Assembly (NCBI GenBank): GCA_031260385.1
Contig: JAIRKB010000287.1
Span: forward strand, 1-7,439
Direction of reading: 5' to 3'
Source: Propionibacteriaceae bacterium
Lineage (GTDB): Bacteria > Actinomycetota > Actinomycetes > Propionibacteriales > Propionibacteriaceae
Length of the DNA stretch: 7,439 bases
This document shows positions 6,221 to 7,439 of this stretch, piece by piece. Position 1 is the first letter of the stretch. Every line of letters starts with the position of its first letter. The notes under the pieces were generated by a model. The model saw only the letters and a list, made by a program, of their open reading frames with translations, did no database searches and was not told the DNA's origin. A program made the position numbers and the translations under genes.

Positions 6221-6601
6221 CTAATGGCCATATCGAGTAACGTCCGCGACCACCCTGAGATGAGCCCGTGAGGTGAGAGTCACAAGATTGGTCCGGCTTG
6301 ACAAGCTGTGTTCTGGGGCTGGGGTGGGCCCACTGGATTCACCGATCCCACCAACCCGGCGAATCTCCTGCGCTAGGGCCGCGATATCCCGTTCGGTCAT
6401 CGTAGCCGCCAGGGGTCTTTGACGCTTGATTAACCGCCAACCCTTCGGTAAGGAGAGCCGATCAAGGTGGGCTTGGCAGAGCTGTTGAGCGTTAGGATCA
6501 GGGTCGTGGGTGACGGGGCGGATCTCGACCTCAAGATCACGATAGGCATAGTCAACCTGGGCAACAGCACGATCACTGCACCCGGGCCGCGAGCAGGTCA
6601 T
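6221..6601 (-). CDS. DUF3499 family protein, first gene of the manB operon
   Basis: An actinobacterial protein of unknown function regularly placed just before manB (M. tuberculosis Rv3258c is the positional counterpart). From the ATG at 6601 it has 126 residues and starts with the family signature MTCSRPGCS; C3, C8, C42 and H45 (LCQAH) could form a zinc site. The strand-rich centre (AQVDYAYRDLEVEI) and the LPKGW block after the second Cys/His pair also match the family. A longer frame begins at a GTG at 6712, adding 37 mostly basic residues (SRSRRKQS and others), but family members start near the CSRPGC motif and GGGG lies six to nine bases before the ATG. I therefore prefer 6601. The C-terminal third (after GGIGESS) is low in conservation. 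No membrane segment or signal is visible. Confidence 0.85.
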   Translation of the reverse strand: MTCSRPGCSDRAVAQVDYAYRDLEVEIRPVTHDPDPNAQQLCQAHLDRLSLPKGWRLIKRQRPLAATMTERDIAALAQEIRRVGGIGESSGPTPAPEHSLSSRTNLVTLTSRAHLRVVADVTRYGH

Positions 6602-6743
6602 GGGCACACCCCAACCATATCTCGCCACCTCGGCGCGTCGTCGAACCCACCCTGGGAGTGTCGGAAGAGTTAACCCCGGATCCACCGATTGCTTGCGTCG
6701 CGAGCGGCTCACGGCGGGGGCGCTGGCAAGGCGACATCGCGAA

Positions 6744-6794
6744 GGCAGGCTGGACGCCTGTCGAGCGTTGTCAACGACGTCTAGCGGGCCTGCC
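6744..6794. repeat. Inverted repeat GGCAGGC/GCCTGCC in the divergent intergenic region
   Basis: GGCAGGC (6744-6750) and GCCTGCC (6788-6794) are exact reverse complements 37 bases apart. The first arm can alternatively pair with GCCTG at 6756-6760 to give a 5-base stem with a 5-base loop. The repeats lie between two divergent genes, where an operator or alternative leader structures could sit. GC-rich sequence makes chance matches fairly likely. Confidence 0.3.
6766..6776. promoter_or_regulatory. Interrupted palindrome CGTTG-T-CAACG, candidate operator
   Basis: An 11-base near-perfect dyad sits in the middle of the larger inverted repeat, between the divergent DUF3499 and zincin-like genes. 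On the minus strand it includes TTGACA (6769-6774), a perfect -35 hexamer, but no TAnnnT follows at 16-18 bases, so a promoter there is not supported. A dyad overlapping such a position is compatible with a repressor site. Confidence 0.3.
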
Positions 6795-6831
6795 GAGGGA
6801 CGCGTAGCAGCGATGAATCGGTTGATCCGGG

Positions 6832-6837
6832 TAGACT
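6832..6837 (+). promoter_or_regulatory. Probable -10 box of a leaderless promoter for the zincin-like gene
   Basis: TAGACT fits the actinobacterial TAnnnT -10 consensus. Six bases (GGGCCC) separate it from the ATG at 6844, so transcription would start at or within a base of the A of the start codon. No Shine-Dalgarno sequence precedes the ATG, which agrees with a leaderless mRNA, common in actinobacteria. No clear -35 is present. Confidence 0.5.
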
Positions 6838-6843
6838 GGGCCC

Positions 6844-7266
6844 ATGCGTGATCGTCACCGCCGCGGTATGAGAGGGATGTTGGCCCCGCCGAGTAGCCCA
6901 GCCGGGCAAAAACTCCGTGCCCAGCGGCCGCGACTACCGACCGCCTTCTTTTTTCATTGTGTCACCGAAGCGATTGATGCGATTGAGGAAGCGGTCCCAG
7001 ACGCCCTGACCCACATCGACATCTGCGTTGAAGATGTGCCCGAGGTCTCCAGCTTGTGGAGTTCGCACATGCCATTGGCTTACGCTACCGAAGCCGACGA
7101 GACGCACCTCGCCCAGATCATTATCTATCGACGCCCAATCGAGTTGCGGACCCCAGATCGCCCAGCCTTGCGCCAACTGGTCTTTGTCGCGCTAGTCGAA
7201 CAGGTCGCCCGCGCCACCGGGGTAAGCGTCGAAACCCTCGATCCCCACAACCTACGCGGCGAGTGA
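6844..7266 (+). CDS. Metallopeptidase-family (zincin_1-like) protein with degenerate active site
   Basis: A 140-residue protein matching the small metallopeptidase-family protein that actinobacteria encode divergently from DUF3499 (M. tuberculosis Rv3259 is the positional counterpart). The N-terminus is basic (RDRHRRG-RG), followed by a helix (FFFHCVTEAIDAIEEAVPDAL), the strand IDICVEDVPEV, the QIIIYRRPIELR block and a C-terminal helix. In active members the last helix holds HExxH. Here the aligned stretch is LVEQVA (117-122), so both histidines are replaced and only the glutamate (E119) remains. The degeneration is usual for this actinobacterial subgroup as I know it, so peptidase activity is unlikely and its role is unknown. 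It begins 242 bases from DUF3499 and has no ribosome-binding site. Its end faces a convergent gene. Confidence 0.8.
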   Translation: MRDRHRRGMRGMLAPPSSPAGQKLRAQRPRLPTAFFFHCVTEAIDAIEEAVPDALTHIDICVEDVPEVSSLWSSHMPLAYATEADETHLAQIIIYRRPIELRTPDRPALRQLVFVALVEQVARATGVSVETLDPHNLRGE

Positions 7267-7269
7267 GTC

Positions 7270-7281
7270 CGGGATAACCCG
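7270..7281. terminator. Small hairpin between convergent gene ends
   Basis: CGGG-ATAA-CCCG forms a 4-base GC stem just after the stop at 7266 and before the putative convergent stop at 7293-7295. Placement suits a shared terminator, but the stem is short and has no T-run on either side. Confidence 0.25.
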
Positions 7282-7292
7282 CGGGGAAAGGG

Positions 7293-7439
7293 TCAACCCA
7301 AGCCAGGATTGATGGCTGGTGCGTTGACTGAGGAGACGACTCCACCACTCCACAAGGGCAGGATGGCCAACGATGAACCACTCGGCACCAAGGAGGCGCG
7401 TAAGCCGGGCGAGTTGGTCGATAGATGGACGATCGTACC
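7293..7439 (-). CDS. Possible 3' end of a convergent gene, DUF5719-like (partial)
   Basis: On the minus strand a frame enters from the right edge and ends at a TGA at 7293-7295, giving 48 visible residues ending in APAINPGLG. The sequence (SPGLRASLVPSGSSLAILPL and a serine/valine-rich strand) resembles, from memory only, the end of actinobacterial DUF5719 proteins, secreted proteins encoded convergently to the zincin-like gene in several actinobacteria. The 26-base gap to the zincin stop holds a small hairpin. Another minus frame ending at 7252-7254 is also open to the edge (61 residues, with helix-like LARLTRLL and VEWWSRLL) and cannot be excluded; codon third-position GC is similar in both (about two thirds). 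Moderately sure that a minus-strand gene ends here, unsure of the frame. Confidence 0.4.
   Translation of the reverse strand, partial: GTIVHLSTNSPGLRASLVPSGSSLAILPLWSGGVVSSVNAPAINPGLG

Noticed and set aside
6602..6712. 37-codon N-terminal extension of DUF3499 from a GTG at 6712
   Set aside because: The family starts near its CSRPGC motif, the extension is basic and unconserved-looking, and the GTG lacks a ribosome-binding site. It cannot be excluded formally.
7363..7439. Plus-strand start ATG at 7363 giving a hydrophilic peptide beginning MANDEP
   Set aside because: Only 25 codons visible, no -10 box in place upstream, and the expected gene order in actinobacteria favours a minus-strand gene here.
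1..7439. CRISPR arrays, tRNA or rRNA genes, insertion sequences, toxin-antitoxin or phage genes
   Set aside because: No direct repeats with regular spacers, no tRNA-like cloverleaf noticed, no transposase or phage motif in any convincing frame.

Overview
The window looks like part of a moderately GC-rich actinobacterial (Actinomycetota) chromosome. The strongest reason is the block DUF3499 - manB - Trm112-like - SIS/PGI-like gene, with a degenerate zincin-family gene divergent to it. That arrangement is typical of actinobacteria (compare the Rv3256c-Rv3259 region of Mycobacterium tuberculosis). Genus cannot be fixed from the sequence; the large InlB-type repeat protein would suit a mucosa- or gut-associated member, which is inference only.

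Left part (1-2504, minus strand): one uninterrupted reading frame of 834 codons runs off the left edge. I checked it triplet by triplet and found no stop. It encodes a secreted protein with a signal peptide, an unrecognised N-terminal domain of about 230 residues carrying a calcium-loop-like DxNxDGxxD motif, and at least six divergent InlB B-type (Listeria-Bacteroides) repeats. Its C-terminus, and therefore its means of surface anchoring, lies outside the window. The intergenic stretch 2505-2736 holds a TATAAT box, a 5'-UTR inverted repeat and a hairpin downstream of the neighbouring operon.

Middle part (2737-6601, minus strand): six tightly packed genes form a probable operon, in transcription order DUF3499, manB (phosphomannomutase/phosphoglucomutase), a Trm112-like zinc protein, a SIS/PGI-like protein, aroQ (type II dehydroquinase) and a SprT-like zinc metallopeptidase. 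Spacings are 9, -10, -1, 7-13 and 8 bases, so translational coupling is likely. The first four are the conserved actinobacterial core. aroQ and the SprT-like gene stand where manA often follows in relatives.

Right part (6602-7439): a divergent intergenic region contains inverted repeats and a leaderless-type promoter abutting the plus-strand degenerate zincin gene (6844-7266). The last ~150 bases probably hold the 3' end of a convergent minus-strand gene, possibly DUF5719-like, but the frame is ambiguous.

Functionally, manB would supply mannose-1-phosphate or glucose-1-phosphate for envelope glycans, and aroQ serves the shikimate pathway. No CRISPR array, tRNA, rRNA, IS element or prophage gene was seen. 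The least described item is the repeat-rich secreted protein and its N-terminal domain.
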